The position numbers were made by a program, and so were the translations under genes. A stretch of DNA of 64,000 bases. Source: Arthrobacter sp. 260 (GTDB lineage Bacteria; Actinomycetota; Actinomycetes; Actinomycetales; Micrococcaceae). Of this stretch, positions 36,752 to 46,018 are shown piece after piece. The DNA is taken from assembly GCF_013116745.1 (NCBI RefSeq), contig NZ_JABFOE010000006.1:62001-126000 (forward strand). Reading direction: 5' to 3'. Positions within the stretch are counted from its first letter, which is position 1, and the number at the start of each line of letters is the position of its first letter. Under the pieces are notes generated by a model. It was given only the letters and a program-made list of their open reading frames with translations. It ran no database searches and was not told the origin of the DNA.

Positions 36752-37441
36752 ATGGCGATAGAGGCAGCGACGGAGCTGGAGAGTGCGACGGCGGGTGCCG
36801 AGCACGCGCACACGGCGGCGTGGATCGCCACGGTGTTGCGGAGCAGGATTGCGGCCGGTGAGCTGACGCCTGGGTCCAAGTTGTCGGAGCAGTCGCTGTC
36901 GACGGCGCTCGGCGTTTCCCGGAATACCCTGCGGGAGGCCTTCTCCACCCTGGCGGGTGAGTCGGTGGTGACGAAGATCCCGAACCGCGGCGTGTTTGTG
37001 GCGTCCCCGGGGGCCGAGGAGGTGCGCGAGATCTACCGTGTGCGCCGGATGATCGAACCCGCTGCAGCGTTGTGGGGTGAGGTGACCCCCGAAGTGCTCG
37101 AGAACATGGAGGCCATTGTGCAGCGGGCGCAGGCAGCGCGCGACGTCGGTTCCGTCCCCGACATGGCCGATGCCAACCAGGCCCTCCACAGCGCGGTGGT
37201 GGGCCTGGCCGGCAGCGAATCCCTGCGTGCGCTGATGGACCGGGTGCTGGCGGAGATGCGGCTGGTGTTCCACGCGATGGCCTCGGCCCCGGACTTCCAC
37301 AGCCACTACGTGGACCGCAACGTGCTGCTCGTGGAGCGGCTCCGGGCCGGGAAGCGCGAGGAGGCCGCCGCCGGGCTGCGTGACTACCTGGACTCGGCCG
37401 AGGCCGAACTCCTGGGTCACCTCGCCAGCGAGGCCTCCTAA
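36752..37441 (+). CDS. GntR-family (FCD) regulator of the pxp locus
   Basis: A 229-residue FadR-type regulator: winged helix (about 20-85, with ALGVSRNTLREAFSTLAGESVV) and FCD ligand domain (about 95-225). The ATG at 36752 is preferred over TTG/GTG codons upstream. It is in line with the pxp operon and convergent with the YcsI-like gene. The palindrome ATTGTT-N-AACAAT before pxpA and, twice, before the Nramp gene has the form of a GntR operator and is probably its site. Confidence 0.85.
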   Translation: MAIEAATELESATAGAEHAHTAAWIATVLRSRIAAGELTPGSKLSEQSLSTALGVSRNTLREAFSTLAGESVVTKIPNRGVFVASPGAEEVREIYRVRRMIEPAAALWGEVTPEVLENMEAIVQRAQAARDVGSVPDMADANQALHSAVVGLAGSESLRALMDRVLAEMRLVFHAMASAPDFHSHYVDRNVLLVERLRAGKREEAAAGLRDYLDSAEAELLGHLASEAS

Positions 37442-37464
37442 CGCCGCTCGATGAGGGCCCCGGC

Positions 37465-38250
37465 TCAGGGGACCAGGTAGTCGCTGTCCCGGGCGTCGGT
37501 GATGAGCATGTGGCCCGGCGCGTGGCCGATTGCCAGCGGAGGCCGTGACTGCATCACCGCCGCCTGCGGGGTGACCCCGCAGGCCCAGAACACCGGCAGA
37601 TGACCGTCAGGGATCCGCACCGCATCGCCGAAGTCCGGCGAATTGATGTCGATGCCCAGCTCCTCAGGATTTCCCACGTGCACGGGAGCGCCGTGGACTG
37701 CGGGATAGCGGGAGGTAATGCGGACGGCGTCGGCCACCTGGGCCGCCGGCACCGGCCGCATCGAGACGACCAGCGGACCGGACATGGCTCCGGCCGGAGC
37801 GGCGTCGCGGTTCGTCCGGTACATCGGCACGTTCACGCCCTGGTCGATGTGAGCGATCCTGACGCCGCCGTCCTGCAGGGCCGACTCGAACGTGAACGAG
37901 CAGCCGAAGAGGAAGGTGACCAGGTCATCGCGCCAGTGGGCGGTGATGTCGGTGGGCTCGTCCACTTTCACGCCGTCGTGATAGACGGTGTATTTGGGGA
38001 CGTCGGTCCTGATGTCCCCGCCGGCCAGCAGCGGTCCGGTAGTTTCGCCCGCCTCCAGCACCCCGAGGATGGGGCACGGCTTGGGGTTGCGCTGGGCGAA
38101 AAGCAGTAGGTCAAAGGCCTGTTCCCGCGGGATCGAGAGCACGTTCACCTGCGCGTAGCCGCGGGACCAGCCCGACGTCGGCGTCACCAGTCCGGCGCGG
38201 AAGGCGGCGCGGGCGTCGGCGGGCAGGATGGTGGCAGGGTTGGCCGGCAT
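37465..38250 (-). CDS. YcsI/DUF1445-family putative hydro-lyase
   Basis: A 261-residue protein of the DUF1445 family (Bacillus YcsI-like; mammalian relatives include D-glutamate cyclase). Motifs: [58 protein letters not shown], and [13 protein letters not shown] near the C-terminus. D-glutamate cyclase makes 5-oxo-D-proline from D-glutamate, which fits a pyroglutamate locus. The ATG at 38250 is chosen; 17 bases separate it from the Nramp gene, so they are co-transcribed. Confidence 0.87.
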   Translation of the reverse strand: MPANPATILPADARAAFRAGLVTPTSGWSRGYAQVNVLSIPREQAFDLLLFAQRNPKPCPILGVLEAGETTGPLLAGGDIRTDVPKYTVYHDGVKVDEPTDITAHWRDDLVTFLFGCSFTFESALQDGGVRIAHIDQGVNVPMYRTNRDAAPAGAMSGPLVVSMRPVPAAQVADAVRITSRYPAVHGAPVHVGNPEELGIDINSPDFGDAVRIPDGHLPVFWACGVTPQAAVMQSRPPLAIGHAPGHMLITDARDSDYLVP

Positions 38251-38267
38251 GCCGCTCAGCCCGTTAC

Positions 38268-39485
38268 TCAGCCCCACAGCTGTGCCAGCCCGGTGATGGA
38301 GGTGTAGCCGAGGAACAGGGTGAGGAACCAGGTGAGGACGCCGACGATCAGCAGCCACTTCGGGTAGACGTAGCCGTGCAGCAGGTCCCGGCGGCGCCAA
38401 GCCACCCAGAGGAGGACACCGAAGCCAACCGGGAGGATCAGACCGTTGAACGCGCCAGCGAAGATCAGCAGTTCCTGGGGCGCCTGTCCCAGGAAGACGT
38501 AGGCAATGGCACAGCCAGCGATGAACGCGACGGTGATCAGGTTCCGCTTGCGCTGGGGCGTCTTCGAGGTGGTGATGAAGGAGACCGAGGTGAACGCGGC
38601 ACCGATGACGGAGGTGATCGCGGCGGCCCAGAGGACCACGCCGAACATCCGCATGCCGATGTCGCCAGCCGCGACTCCGAAGGCTTCAGCGGCCAGGTTG
38701 TCGCTGGTCAGCACGGCACCGCCAGCGACGACGCCGAAGATGGCCAGGAACAGCAGCACCCGCATCACGCCGGTGACGATGATGCCCAGCACTGAGCTGC
38801 GGGTGATCTCGCCAACGTTGTCGGGACCGGTGACGCCCGAGTCGAGCATCCGGTGGGCGCCGGCGTAGGTGATGTAGCCGCCCACGGTGCCACCGACGAG
38901 GGTGGTGATGATGAGGAAGTCGATCTGCTCGGGCAGGATCGCGTTCTTGAGCGCTTCACCGACCGGGGGCGCCGCAACGATGGCCACGTAGATCATTAGG
39001 AGGATCATGATGGCACCGAGCAGCACCACGATGCGGTCCAGGGCCATCCCGGCCTTCTTGCTGACGAAGATCAGAATGGCGATGACCGCCGAGATGGCGC
39101 CGCCGATCTTCGGATCGACGCCGAGCATCGCGTTGGCGCCGAGCCCGGTACCGGCGATGTTGCCGATGTTGAAGACCACACCGCCGATGAAGACCAGGCC
39201 GGCCAGGAACCAGCCCACCCCGGGAAGGACTTTATTACCGAGTTCGTGGGCGCGGAGCCCCGAGACGCCGATGACGCGCCAGACATTCATCTGGACGGCG
39301 ATGTCGATGAGGATCGACGCCAGGATCGCGAACGCGAACGCGGCGCCGATCTGCACCGTGAAGACTGTCGTCTGGGTGATGAAGCCCGGACCAATGGCGC
39401 TGGTCGCCATGAGGAACATGGCTCCCAGCAGCGCGGTTCGCCGAGCCGAGGAGCTCAACTTCGGTTTGTTCTGGGTATCTGCCAT
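38268..39485 (-). CDS. Nramp-family transporter of the pxp locus (YcsG-like)
   Basis: A 405-residue transporter with 11 predicted helices of the Nramp fold. First helix region [16 protein letters not shown] replaces the DPGN metal motif of true Mn/Fe transporters, as in YcsG-type proteins near 5-oxoprolinase, so the substrate is probably not a metal ion but pyroglutamate or a related compound (inference from neighbourhood). The ATG at 39485 has GGACGG upstream; 39497 is an alternative. Promoter and two operators lie directly upstream. Confidence 0.87.
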   Translation of the reverse strand: MADTQNKPKLSSSARRTALLGAMFLMATSAIGPGFITQTTVFTVQIGAAFAFAILASILIDIAVQMNVWRVIGVSGLRAHELGNKVLPGVGWFLAGLVFIGGVVFNIGNIAGTGLGANAMLGVDPKIGGAISAVIAILIFVSKKAGMALDRIVVLLGAIMILLMIYVAIVAAPPVGEALKNAILPEQIDFLIITTLVGGTVGGYITYAGAHRMLDSGVTGPDNVGEITRSSVLGIIVTGVMRVLLFLAIFGVVAGGAVLTSDNLAAEAFGVAAGDIGMRMFGVVLWAAAITSVIGAAFTSVSFITTSKTPQRKRNLITVAFIAGCAIAYVFLGQAPQELLIFAGAFNGLILPVGFGVLLWVAWRRRDLLHGYVYPKWLLIVGVLTWFLTLFLGYTSITGLAQLWG

Positions 39486-39539
39486 GGGCCCGTCCATTAC
39501 CTAAGGTGACTGGAGTCACATTTTGTATTGGAGACGACC

Positions 39540-39585
39540 CTACAGGTTGTTGAACAATCTGCGCAAGGTATTGTTCAACAATTTA
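39540..39585 (-). promoter_or_regulatory. Nramp promoter with two ATTGTT-N-AACAAT operators
   Basis: Two palindromes, TTGTTGAACAAT (39547-39558) and ATTGTTCAACAAT (39570-39582), centres 24 bp apart. On the minus strand TTGCGC (39567-39562) and TAGGGT (18 bases on) form a -35/-10 pair: one operator lies in the spacer, the other upstream of -35. A further small dyad GTGAC-TGGA-GTCAC is at 39506-39519 in the leader. Confidence 0.7.
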
Positions 39586-39590
39586 AATGG

Positions 39591-40016
39591 TTACTCCGCT
39601 GGCGCGAAGAGCTCAAGGGCAACACCGTCTGGATCCCTGAACTCCAGGATGTAGCCGGCACCAATGTCCTTCACCCCGCCGTGCTCAATTCCCAGACCAT
39701 CCAGCAGCGTTGCCGAAGCATCCAGGTCACTACGAGCGGCGACGGCGAAGCTGACGTGGTCGAGCCCCACCCGGTCTTCGTCGAAGCGGTCTCCCGATGG
39801 GGCAACCGGTCGAAGACCCAGCAACCCTCCCCCGAAGCTGTAGATCACGCCGCCGAAGAGGAATCCCAGCTGATCCTTTGTCTCCTGATCAGCATCCTCG
39901 GGTGGCGCCTCAAACGCTATATCGAATCCAAACACCGCGTCGTAGAAGGCACGGGATCGGCGGATATCGGTGACGGTCAAACGGACGTGGGCGAAGTCTG
40001 TGACAGCAATGGGCAT
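39591..40016 (-). CDS. VOC (glyoxalase/bleomycin resistance) family protein
   Basis: A 141-residue protein with two beta-alpha-beta-beta-beta units: FAHVRLTVTDIRRSRAFYDAVFGF at the start, shortened in the middle, and GLDHVSFAV, ending YILEFRDPDGVALELF with the metal-binding Glu of the family. Function could be lyase, dioxygenase or drug binding. Start ATG 40016 preferred; a TTG four codons upstream is possible. It is followed by the Nramp operators. Confidence 0.85.
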   Translation of the reverse strand: MPIAVTDFAHVRLTVTDIRRSRAFYDAVFGFDIAFEAPPEDADQETKDQLGFLFGGVIYSFGGGLLGLRPVAPSGDRFDEDRVGLDHVSFAVAARSDLDASATLLDGLGIEHGGVKDIGAGYILEFRDPDGVALELFAPAE

Positions 40017-40085
40017 GTGTGGTTCCAATCAAAAGGGCAACCGCATGGTTGCCGCGGGGGTTAAGGGTTTGAGGATGGCCAGGAT

Positions 40086-40130
40086 CCCCCCTGCGAAGAG
40101 GAAGGGTCCTCATCCTCCTCGCAGCGGGGG
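40086..40130 (-). terminator. Hairpin after the alpha/beta hydrolase gene
   Basis: Long imperfect stem: CCCCCCTGCGA with AGAGGA pairs with TCCTCC and TCGCAGCGGGGG. It lies eight bases after the hydrolase stop on the minus strand and before the VOC gene. There is no T tract, but the stem is very stable. Confidence 0.55.
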
Positions 40131-40138
40131 AGCTTGAC

Positions 40139-40975
40139 CTACTTGTTCAGAAAGGTGAGCAGCGCCTGGTTGAACTCGTCGGCATGGCTGACATTGCAGC
40201 CGTGCGGGGCACCCTGAATCACGTGCAGCTCGCTGCCAGGCAACGCCGCGTGGGTGCGTGCCCCGGAGCCTTCGAGGGGGACGACGGCGTCGCCGTCGCC
40301 ATGCAGGACGAGAGCTGGAACCGCGACGTTGGGCAGGTCGTCACGGAAGTCGGTGGTCCCGAAGGCTTCCATGCACGCCAGGGCGGCCTTCTTGTCCGCC
40401 TGACGGCAGAGGGCGAGGGCTTCCTGGCGCTGCGCTTCAGTCACCTTCAGCTCCCCGTCCACCGAGAAGAAGTCGCGGGTGAATCCGTCGTAGAAGGACT
40501 CCTCGTCCTGGGTCAGCCCCGCGGTCATCTCAGCCGCCGCATCCTTTGTGAGCGGACCGTCAGGGTTGTCCTCGCCCTGCATCAGGTAGGGAGGCACTGC
40601 CGCCGCGAAGACCACGCTGCGCACCCGATCGGTTCCGTACTTGGTGAAGTACCGGGCAACCTCGCCGCCACCCATGGAGAATCCGACCAGCGTCGCATCG
40701 GTGAGATCAAGAGCTTCGATGAGGGCGCGCAGGTCCTCGGTCAGGGTGTCATAGGTGTAGCCGGAATTCGGCTTGTCACTGCGGCCGAATCCCCGCCGGT
40801 CGTAGGTGATGACCCGGTAGCCAGCATCCTGCAGCGCGGGCACCTGGCTACTGAAGGCTTCCCCGGACAGGGGCCAGCCATGGATCAGGACCGCTGGCCG
40901 GCCAGTGCCGCCAGTGTCGTCGACGTGCAGGTTCGTGTCTTTGAAAAGACCGTGGTGAGCAGTAACTTCAGTCAT
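40139..40975 (-). CDS. Alpha/beta hydrolase of the non-heme haloperoxidase type
   Basis: A 278-residue alpha/beta hydrolase. Oxyanion motif LIHGWPLSG, then YDRRGFGRSDKP, nucleophile Ser in GFSMGGGE (near residue 98), Asp in LHGDGDAVVP and His in GAPHGCNVSHADEF. This is the pattern of bacterial non-heme chloroperoxidases/esterases; many act as perhydrolases or lactonases. GGAGG precedes the ATG at 40975. Confidence 0.9.
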   Translation of the reverse strand: MTEVTAHHGLFKDTNLHVDDTGGTGRPAVLIHGWPLSGEAFSSQVPALQDAGYRVITYDRRGFGRSDKPNSGYTYDTLTEDLRALIEALDLTDATLVGFSMGGGEVARYFTKYGTDRVRSVVFAAAVPPYLMQGEDNPDGPLTKDAAAEMTAGLTQDEESFYDGFTRDFFSVDGELKVTEAQRQEALALCRQADKKAALACMEAFGTTDFRDDLPNVAVPALVLHGDGDAVVPLEGSGARTHAALPGSELHVIQGAPHGCNVSHADEFNQALLTFLNK

Positions 40976-41083
40976 CAAGAGCCTCCGAAATTGAAATGGG
41001 GTCGGCGTACTGGGCCGACCGTATTCACTTCGTCAGCAGGCTGTCATTTGGATGGGTGACTGGTCGAACTTTTCTACCGAGCG

Positions 41084-41542
41084 TCAGCCAGCGCCGACCT
41101 GCAGCTGTGTCATGAGGTCGAGGGTGTCGCCGTTGAGCCAGTACTCGACAATCTGGTTGTTGACGATTCGCAGGATGTCAGTGCCGTGGAATGACACTTC
41201 GGTTCCCACCGGCGCCCCTGCACCGGGAAGGCCACCGCTGTAGTGACCGACCGCGACCCAGCGAATCACTACATGGTCGCCGTCCACGATCGGACCGACC
41301 TCGATGGTGAAGGCGAGGTCTGACACGAGCGATCTCATCTGGGTGACAAGACCCTGCATTCCGGTGACTCCCCCAACGGCGCTGCCGTCGCCGCCGTCGA
41401 ACATCGCGGCGTGCACACGGTTCTCGGGGGAAATGATGTCCTCGGCGATCGCGTAGTCGCCGTTCCACAGGGCGACCCACTTGGTGATGAGCTCGGTCGC
41501 TGTCTCTCGGGCGGCGGGGGTGGTCACAGTTGTGTTCTCCAT
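41084..41542 (-). CDS. SnoaL/NTF2-like protein
   Basis: A 152-residue protein with the cone-shaped NTF2-like fold: helix ATELITKWVALWNGDY, ISPENRVHAAM, then strands with VVIRWVAVGHYSG and HGTDILRIVNNQIVEYW. This is the layout of SnoaL-type polyketide cyclases and ketosteroid isomerase-like proteins, most of unknown substrate. The ATG at 41542 is selected because GGAGAAG lies upstream. It precedes the haloperoxidase gene by about 110 bases in the same direction. Confidence 0.82.
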   Translation of the reverse strand: MENTTVTTPAARETATELITKWVALWNGDYAIAEDIISPENRVHAAMFDGGDGSAVGGVTGMQGLVTQMRSLVSDLAFTIEVGPIVDGDHVVIRWVAVGHYSGGLPGAGAPVGTEVSFHGTDILRIVNNQIVEYWLNGDTLDLMTQLQVGAG

Positions 41543-41676
41543 GAGCTTCTCCATTGGGTAGAGGCGGTCAAAGCCGGCCCCTGGAACGAGCACTCTGGGA
41601 GAAGGGCCGTGTACCGCCCACTATGCACTGGTGGGTGGTGCACGTAAATAACCACCTGGATGAATTAACCAGGAAT

Positions 41677-42936
41677 TCAAACTAGCTGGCGCGCCGGGAC
41701 CCCGGCGAGCTCCCGCTTCGGCAGCATCAGGTTGAACGTGGTCCGCTCCTCGGCCCCGAGAACCAGGTGTCCGCCGATCGCCTCGGCGAGCTCCGAGGCC
41801 ACGGCCAGGCCGATGCCCTCCCCCGGCCCCTGCGACACCCGGCGCGTGAAGATGTTGGTGTGCATCGGGCGGGCGCCGTCGTCGCTCACGGTCAGGCGGA
41901 GGTGGGTGCCGGCGTCCGCGGGCACCACCCGGATGGTGCCGGCGCCGTGGGCAATGGAATTCTCGATCAGGACGTCCAGGATCTGGTGCACCGGGCCCGG
42001 GTTGATGACCGCTGCCAGCGAGGCGCCGTGCGTGAAGATGTCCCGACCGTCAGCTGTGATCTGGCGCTCCCACCGGGCGGCGGCCCGGGTGGCAATCAGG
42101 CCCAGGTCTACCTCGCGCGCATCGCTGAGCCGCTGCCCGCGGGCCAGCTCCAGCAGCTCGCTCACCGCCGTGGAGAGCCGATCAATCTCCTTCAGCGAGT
42201 GCGTCAACTGCTCGGTGACGGCGGGCGGCGTCTCCTTCCACAGGGTCAGGTCTTCCAGTTCCAGGCGCAGGGCGGTGATGGGTGTGCGAAGTTGGTGCGA
42301 GGCGTTCGCGGCAAACTCGCGCTCCCGTTGCACCAGATCGGAGAGCGCAGCGGAGCTGGAATGCAACGCAACACTGATCTCCTGGGCCTCGGGCACCGAG
42401 TAGTGCTTTTCTTCCAGGTCGAACTTGCCGTTGCCCAGTTGCCCCGCCGTGTCAGCCAGTTCCTGGAACGGACGCGACAGCAACCGCGCCAGGGTGAACC
42501 CAGCGAGCGCAGAAAACAGCACCAGCCCGAGGCCGATAATCACCACGGGCATTACCGCATCCGCGACGCTGGCAGCCACCGTCAGACCAGACCGCTCCAG
42601 CGTGACGATCGAACCGTCGTCGAGCTCACGGGTCACGCTGATGTCATCGGGGTGGCCAGTCAGCAACGGACCAGCGGACGCGAGGACGACGTCGTCCGCG
42701 TCCCGCACCTCGATCCGCTCCCCCGCCTGCACCAGCTCGCCAAGGTACTCCTCGGTGATGTGGCCGTTCATCGCAGCATCGGGCAGCAACACGGCCAAGA
42801 GATCCGCTGAGCGTTCGATCTTGCGCAGTTCAGAGAAAAAGGCCTGATCCGCCACAATGTAGGCGCGCGGGACCCCATACAGTGCGACGACGACGACGGC
42901 GAGCCCCACGAAGGCGGCAATGAGGCGCTCCCGCAT
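41677..42936 (-). CDS. HAMP-type sensor histidine kinase
   Basis: A 419-residue kinase with two membrane segments (about 5-25 and 125-150) enclosing a 95-residue extracellular sensor, a HAMP linker, HisKA with His214 (NASHQLRTPITALRLELE), and HATPase_c with EGIGLAVASELAEAIGG. The N box is degenerate (LIENSIAHG). The start overlaps the OmpR-type regulator stop by one base (TAATG). It ends an operon that begins with the Ig-repeat surface protein. Confidence 0.9.
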   Translation of the reverse strand: MRERLIAAFVGLAVVVVALYGVPRAYIVADQAFFSELRKIERSADLLAVLLPDAAMNGHITEEYLGELVQAGERIEVRDADDVVLASAGPLLTGHPDDISVTRELDDGSIVTLERSGLTVAASVADAVMPVVIIGLGLVLFSALAGFTLARLLSRPFQELADTAGQLGNGKFDLEEKHYSVPEAQEISVALHSSSAALSDLVQREREFAANASHQLRTPITALRLELEDLTLWKETPPAVTEQLTHSLKEIDRLSTAVSELLELARGQRLSDAREVDLGLIATRAAARWERQITADGRDIFTHGASLAAVINPGPVHQILDVLIENSIAHGAGTIRVVPADAGTHLRLTVSDDGARPMHTNIFTRRVSQGPGEGIGLAVASELAEAIGGHLVLGAEERTTFNLMLPKRELAGVPARQLV

Positions 42937-43637
42937 TAATTCACCCTCTCCAGCCGGAACCCGACCCCTCGGACGGTGACCACCTGGACGTCGCCTCCGG
43001 AATCGTCGAGTTTCTGCCGCAGACGGCCGATGGTTACGTCGAGGGTCTTGGTGGAGCCGAACCAGTTCTGGTCCCAGACCTGGTCCATCAGCTGTTCACG
43101 CGTGATGACGGCGCCCCTTGAGCTATCGAGGGTCGCCAGGACGTCGAATTCCTTGACGGTGAGCGGCATTTCCTTGCCGCTGGAGAACGCCCGGCGCGCC
43201 TGGAGGTCGACCAGGAAGGCCGGGGCGGCGTCGTCGTCGGGAGCTGGCGACGGCGTGGGCCGGTTCGCGGGCGCGGCGCGCCGGAGCAGGGCGCGGGTGC
43301 GGGCAAGTAGTTCAGCGAGGCCGAAGGGTTTCGCCATGTAGTCGTCGGCGCCGACGTCGAGGCCCACTACCCGGTCGATCTCGCCGCCGCGGGCGGTCAG
43401 GATGAGAATCCCGTTGGCGTAGCCGTCCTCGCGGACCTTGCGGCAGACCTCAAGCCCGTCGATGTCGGGCAGGCCCAGATCCAGCACAATGAGATCGAAC
43501 TGATCCTCGGTGGCCCTGCGGATGCCTTCCAGACCTTCGGTCACCCGGGTGACAGCGTAGCCCTCCCGTTCAAACGTGCGGAGCAGTGGAAGTGCTATCC
43601 CGTCGTCGTCCTCGACCAGCAAAATATTGTTCCCCAT
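42936..43637 (-). CDS. OmpR-family response regulator
   Basis: A 233-residue regulator: receiver (about 3-118) with Asp53 (IVLDLGLPDIDG), Thr81 and Lys103 (YMAKPFG), and a winged-helix DNA-binding domain (about 135-232, ending TVRGVGFRLE). The ATG at 43637 is one base past the stop of the membrane-protein gene. TATAGT ends six bases before it, so a leaderless transcript could also start here. It is the likely reader of the 11-bp-spaced CAAC repeats found upstream of the Ig gene and of the TasA-like gene. Confidence 0.92.
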   Translation of the reverse strand: MGNNILLVEDDDGIALPLLRTFEREGYAVTRVTEGLEGIRRATEDQFDLIVLDLGLPDIDGLEVCRKVREDGYANGILILTARGGEIDRVVGLDVGADDYMAKPFGLAELLARTRALLRRAAPANRPTPSPAPDDDAAPAFLVDLQARRAFSSGKEMPLTVKEFDVLATLDSSRGAVITREQLMDQVWDQNWFGSTKTLDVTIGRLRQKLDDSGGDVQVVTVRGVGFRLERVN

Positions 43638-43638
43638 G

Positions 43639-44040
43639 TCAACTACTATACAAATCGGTTGGCGGCTGGGAATCCCCACCTGAGAACAGGTGGGGCAGCA
43701 ACAGGCCGAGCAGCAGCACGGCGAGCGCGAGCGACACGATGCTGAGGATCGCGTTCAACCCCGACCACGGCTGAAACTGGCTCCCCGGCAAGCCAACGGT
43801 GAGCGAGAGAATATGCCCGGCGATGGTCGACACGGCGACGATCGCCAGCCCAAACCGGGACTCGAAGCAGTTGTCGCGCAACAACTTGGCGCTTCCCAGC
43901 ACACAGAAGAGGGCGGCCAGAAACAGCAGCACCGACAGGTACGGGGCGTCCCCCAGGTACAGGACACCGGCGATCGCCTGCGCTGTCCCCAAGAGCAGGG
44001 CTATCGCCGTGACCACAGGTGCCCGGAAGATGACCAACAC
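43639..44040 (-). CDS. Four-helix membrane protein in the surface operon
   Basis: A 133-residue protein with four hydrophobic helices (about 5-25, 33-53, 64-84, 95-118), short loops and a disordered tail. No family recognised. Its start overlaps the Ig gene stop by one base and it abuts the OmpR regulator gene, so it belongs to the operon and may assist export or sensing. Confidence 0.7.
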   Translation of the reverse strand: MLVIFRAPVVTAIALLLGTAQAIAGVLYLGDAPYLSVLLFLAALFCVLGSAKLLRDNCFESRFGLAIVAVSTIAGHILSLTVGLPGSQFQPWSGLNAILSIVSLALAVLLLGLLLPHLFSGGDSQPPTDLYSS

Positions 44041-45830
44041 TAGAAGTCCCTGTCCAGGGAGCCGGACTCGGTGATTGGCGCGTTGGATGCCCGGGCACCG
44101 CTGAGGTCCGTGACCAGGCCGCTCGGGGTCCAGACCATGGAAGCCGTGGTGCTGACCGTCCGGACGCGGTTGCTGCTGCTGGCCGCCGGGCCGAGGGCGA
44201 CCGTCACCACCGTGACGGGCACGCCGTTGATGGTTGCCGTGCTCGCGGTCATGGTGGCCGCGAAGGATGCGGTGTTGTTGCTCCGAACGTAGTTCTGCCG
44301 CAGGTTCACCGAACCCAGGTTGACCACCGCACCGTTACGCAATACGTCGACGGTGTCGCCGTTACTTCCAAGGCCCAGCAGGTTACCGTCCCGTGCCCGG
44401 AGGGTGACTCCCAGGGCTGACCCGTTCCACCCCGAAACGATTGACCCGAGGTTGACCCGGTCGTTGTAAATGAAGGTCATCGTGTCGCCAGCTTCGATGC
44501 GGCCGGGGGTGCTGCCCCCATTGGCCGACTGGATGTCCAGGCCGCGCAGCGGGGTGTTGTCCACACGGCGGGCGGTCACCGTCGCCGAGATGCTCTCCCT
44601 TGCTGCCTTATCGACCATGACGGCCCGGAAGTCGTAGAGACCGTCGGCCACGGCGGCACTGTTCCAGGTGCAGGTGAACGGCGAGGCGTTCAATGTGCAC
44701 ACGGTGGTCCAGGCGGTGGTTCCTGCGGGAGCAACCTGGATCCGCACCGACGCGACTCCGGCGCTGGAGGCCGCGTTGGCGGTGAGCGGCACCGAGCCGC
44801 TGATCACTGCCGCCGGGTCCTCCAGCGAGACCGAGGCGACAACATTGTTGATCACCCGGTTGGCAATCGTGGCCGACGTCCTGGTGTTGCCGGCGTTGTC
44901 CGTGGCGATGGCCCGGAAGCTGTAGGTGCCGTCAGCTATTTTGGTGGAGTCGTACCGGCAGGAGAACGGCTCCTCGGCAACGGTGCACAGCGTGATCCAG
45001 GTGGAGCTGCCGTTGGCGGCGTGCTGAAGCGTGACTTCCTCAACACCTGAGTGGGCGTCAGTGGCGGTGGCGGTGAAGGTGCGGACGCCGCTCAGCGGGG
45101 AGCCGGGGTCGGTCATTGTCACGGTGGGAGCGAGGTTGTCGACTACTACCCCTTCGATGATGGCCGAGGTTGTGGTGGTGCCGTTGGCGGTGGCCACGGC
45201 GCGCAGGTCGTAGAAGTCGTTGGCGAAGCCGGTGGTGTTCCAGGTGCAGGAGGCTGCGGAGCAGAGGGTCTTCCAGCTTCCCGAGTCCGCCACCGCGTAT
45301 TCGATGCGCACGGCGTAGCTGGTGGAGCCGGCGTTGCCGAGGGTGACGGTCAGCGGGACCGAGCCGCGGACTGCTTCCCCTGGATCGGAGAGGCTCACCG
45401 TGATGGCGTTGGCGATCGTGGTGGTGGCGACGGCTGACGTCGTCGTGTAGTCCGCCTTATCGGTGGCGATCGCACGGAGGCTGTAGGAGCCGTCCGGACG
45501 CGGCGTGGTGTCCCACGCGCACGAGTACGGTGCGGTGCTGGCGGTGCAGATGTTGGTCCAGGTGCTGGTGCTCGGGGCGAGGTACTGGATGGCGACGGTG
45601 GCGATGCCGGTTTCGGCGTCGGCCGCGGTGGCGGTGACGGTCGCCGTTCCCCTGAGGGGTGAGCCCGGGTTGGTGAGGGTGACCGTGGGCGGGGTCCAGT
45701 CGACGGCGGCGCTGACGGTTCCGGTGTTGGTGGTTTTCGAGGTAAACGCGGCGGTGGAAAACGTGGGAGTGTCGACGGCGATGAGCGCGACGATGAGCGC
45801 CAGCAGGGCGATCAACGTGCGTACTTTCAT
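44040..45830 (-). CDS. Secreted Ig-repeat protein with SipW/TasA-type signal region
   Basis: A 596-residue exported protein. The N-terminal hydrophobic segment (5-22) is followed by TAAFTSKTTNTG, the motif seen right after the signal of SipW-processed TasA-like proteins. Four Ig-like repeats (about 47-430) start with variants of PTVTLTNPGSPLRG and carry one conserved cysteine pair each, ending with YDFRAV-type strands. A beta-rich C-terminal region (about 430-596) has DTMTFIYNDRVNLGSI and no anchor. It may be the adhesin or tip of a fibre built by the TasA-like protein. First gene of the operon with the membrane protein, OmpR regulator and kinase. Confidence 0.82.
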   Translation of the reverse strand: MKVRTLIALLALIVALIAVDTPTFSTAAFTSKTTNTGTVSAAVDWTPPTVTLTNPGSPLRGTATVTATAADAETGIATVAIQYLAPSTSTWTNICTASTAPYSCAWDTTPRPDGSYSLRAIATDKADYTTTSAVATTTIANAITVSLSDPGEAVRGSVPLTVTLGNAGSTSYAVRIEYAVADSGSWKTLCSAASCTWNTTGFANDFYDLRAVATANGTTTTSAIIEGVVVDNLAPTVTMTDPGSPLSGVRTFTATATDAHSGVEEVTLQHAANGSSTWITLCTVAEEPFSCRYDSTKIADGTYSFRAIATDNAGNTRTSATIANRVINNVVASVSLEDPAAVISGSVPLTANAASSAGVASVRIQVAPAGTTAWTTVCTLNASPFTCTWNSAAVADGLYDFRAVMVDKAARESISATVTARRVDNTPLRGLDIQSANGGSTPGRIEAGDTMTFIYNDRVNLGSIVSGWNGSALGVTLRARDGNLLGLGSNGDTVDVLRNGAVVNLGSVNLRQNYVRSNNTASFAATMTASTATINGVPVTVVTVALGPAASSSNRVRTVSTTASMVWTPSGLVTDLSGARASNAPITESGSLDRDF

Positions 45831-45882
45831 GGCCAGCTTCCGGTAGGGGTTTGCCTTCCCCTCAACTGTAGAAAGCCGCCGT

Positions 45883-45900
45883 CAACAGGGATGCAACAGG
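45883..45900. promoter_or_regulatory. Direct repeat CAACAGG-N4-CAACAGG before the Ig operon
   Basis: Two exact 7-base copies start 11 bp apart, typical spacing for OmpR-family regulators. More AAC-containing copies (45863, 45927) lie nearby. The OmpR regulator is encoded in the operon downstream. Confidence 0.5.
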
Positions 45901-45966
45901 CGGTGGTGACATTTCCACAATTGGGTAACAGAGCGCGCTGGCTTGCCGGCTAGTGCCAGTTAAGTG

Positions 45967-46004
45967 AAAGAGTGCCCTCCCCGAACGGTGGGAGGGCACT
46001 CTTT
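45967..46004 (-). terminator. Intrinsic terminator after the signal peptidase gene
   Basis: Perfect 15-bp arms AAAGAGTGCCCTCCC / GGGAGGGCACTCTTT with an eight-base loop, 15 bases after the signal peptidase stop. It separates the TasA-like/peptidase unit from the Ig operon. Confidence 0.88.
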
Positions 46005-46018
46005 GATCTGGGGCGGCG

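Noticed and set aside
38268-39485. Nramp gene as a manganese/iron importer
   Set aside because: The first helix lacks the DPGN metal-binding motif and the gene is embedded in a 5-oxoprolinase locus, as YcsG-type genes are.
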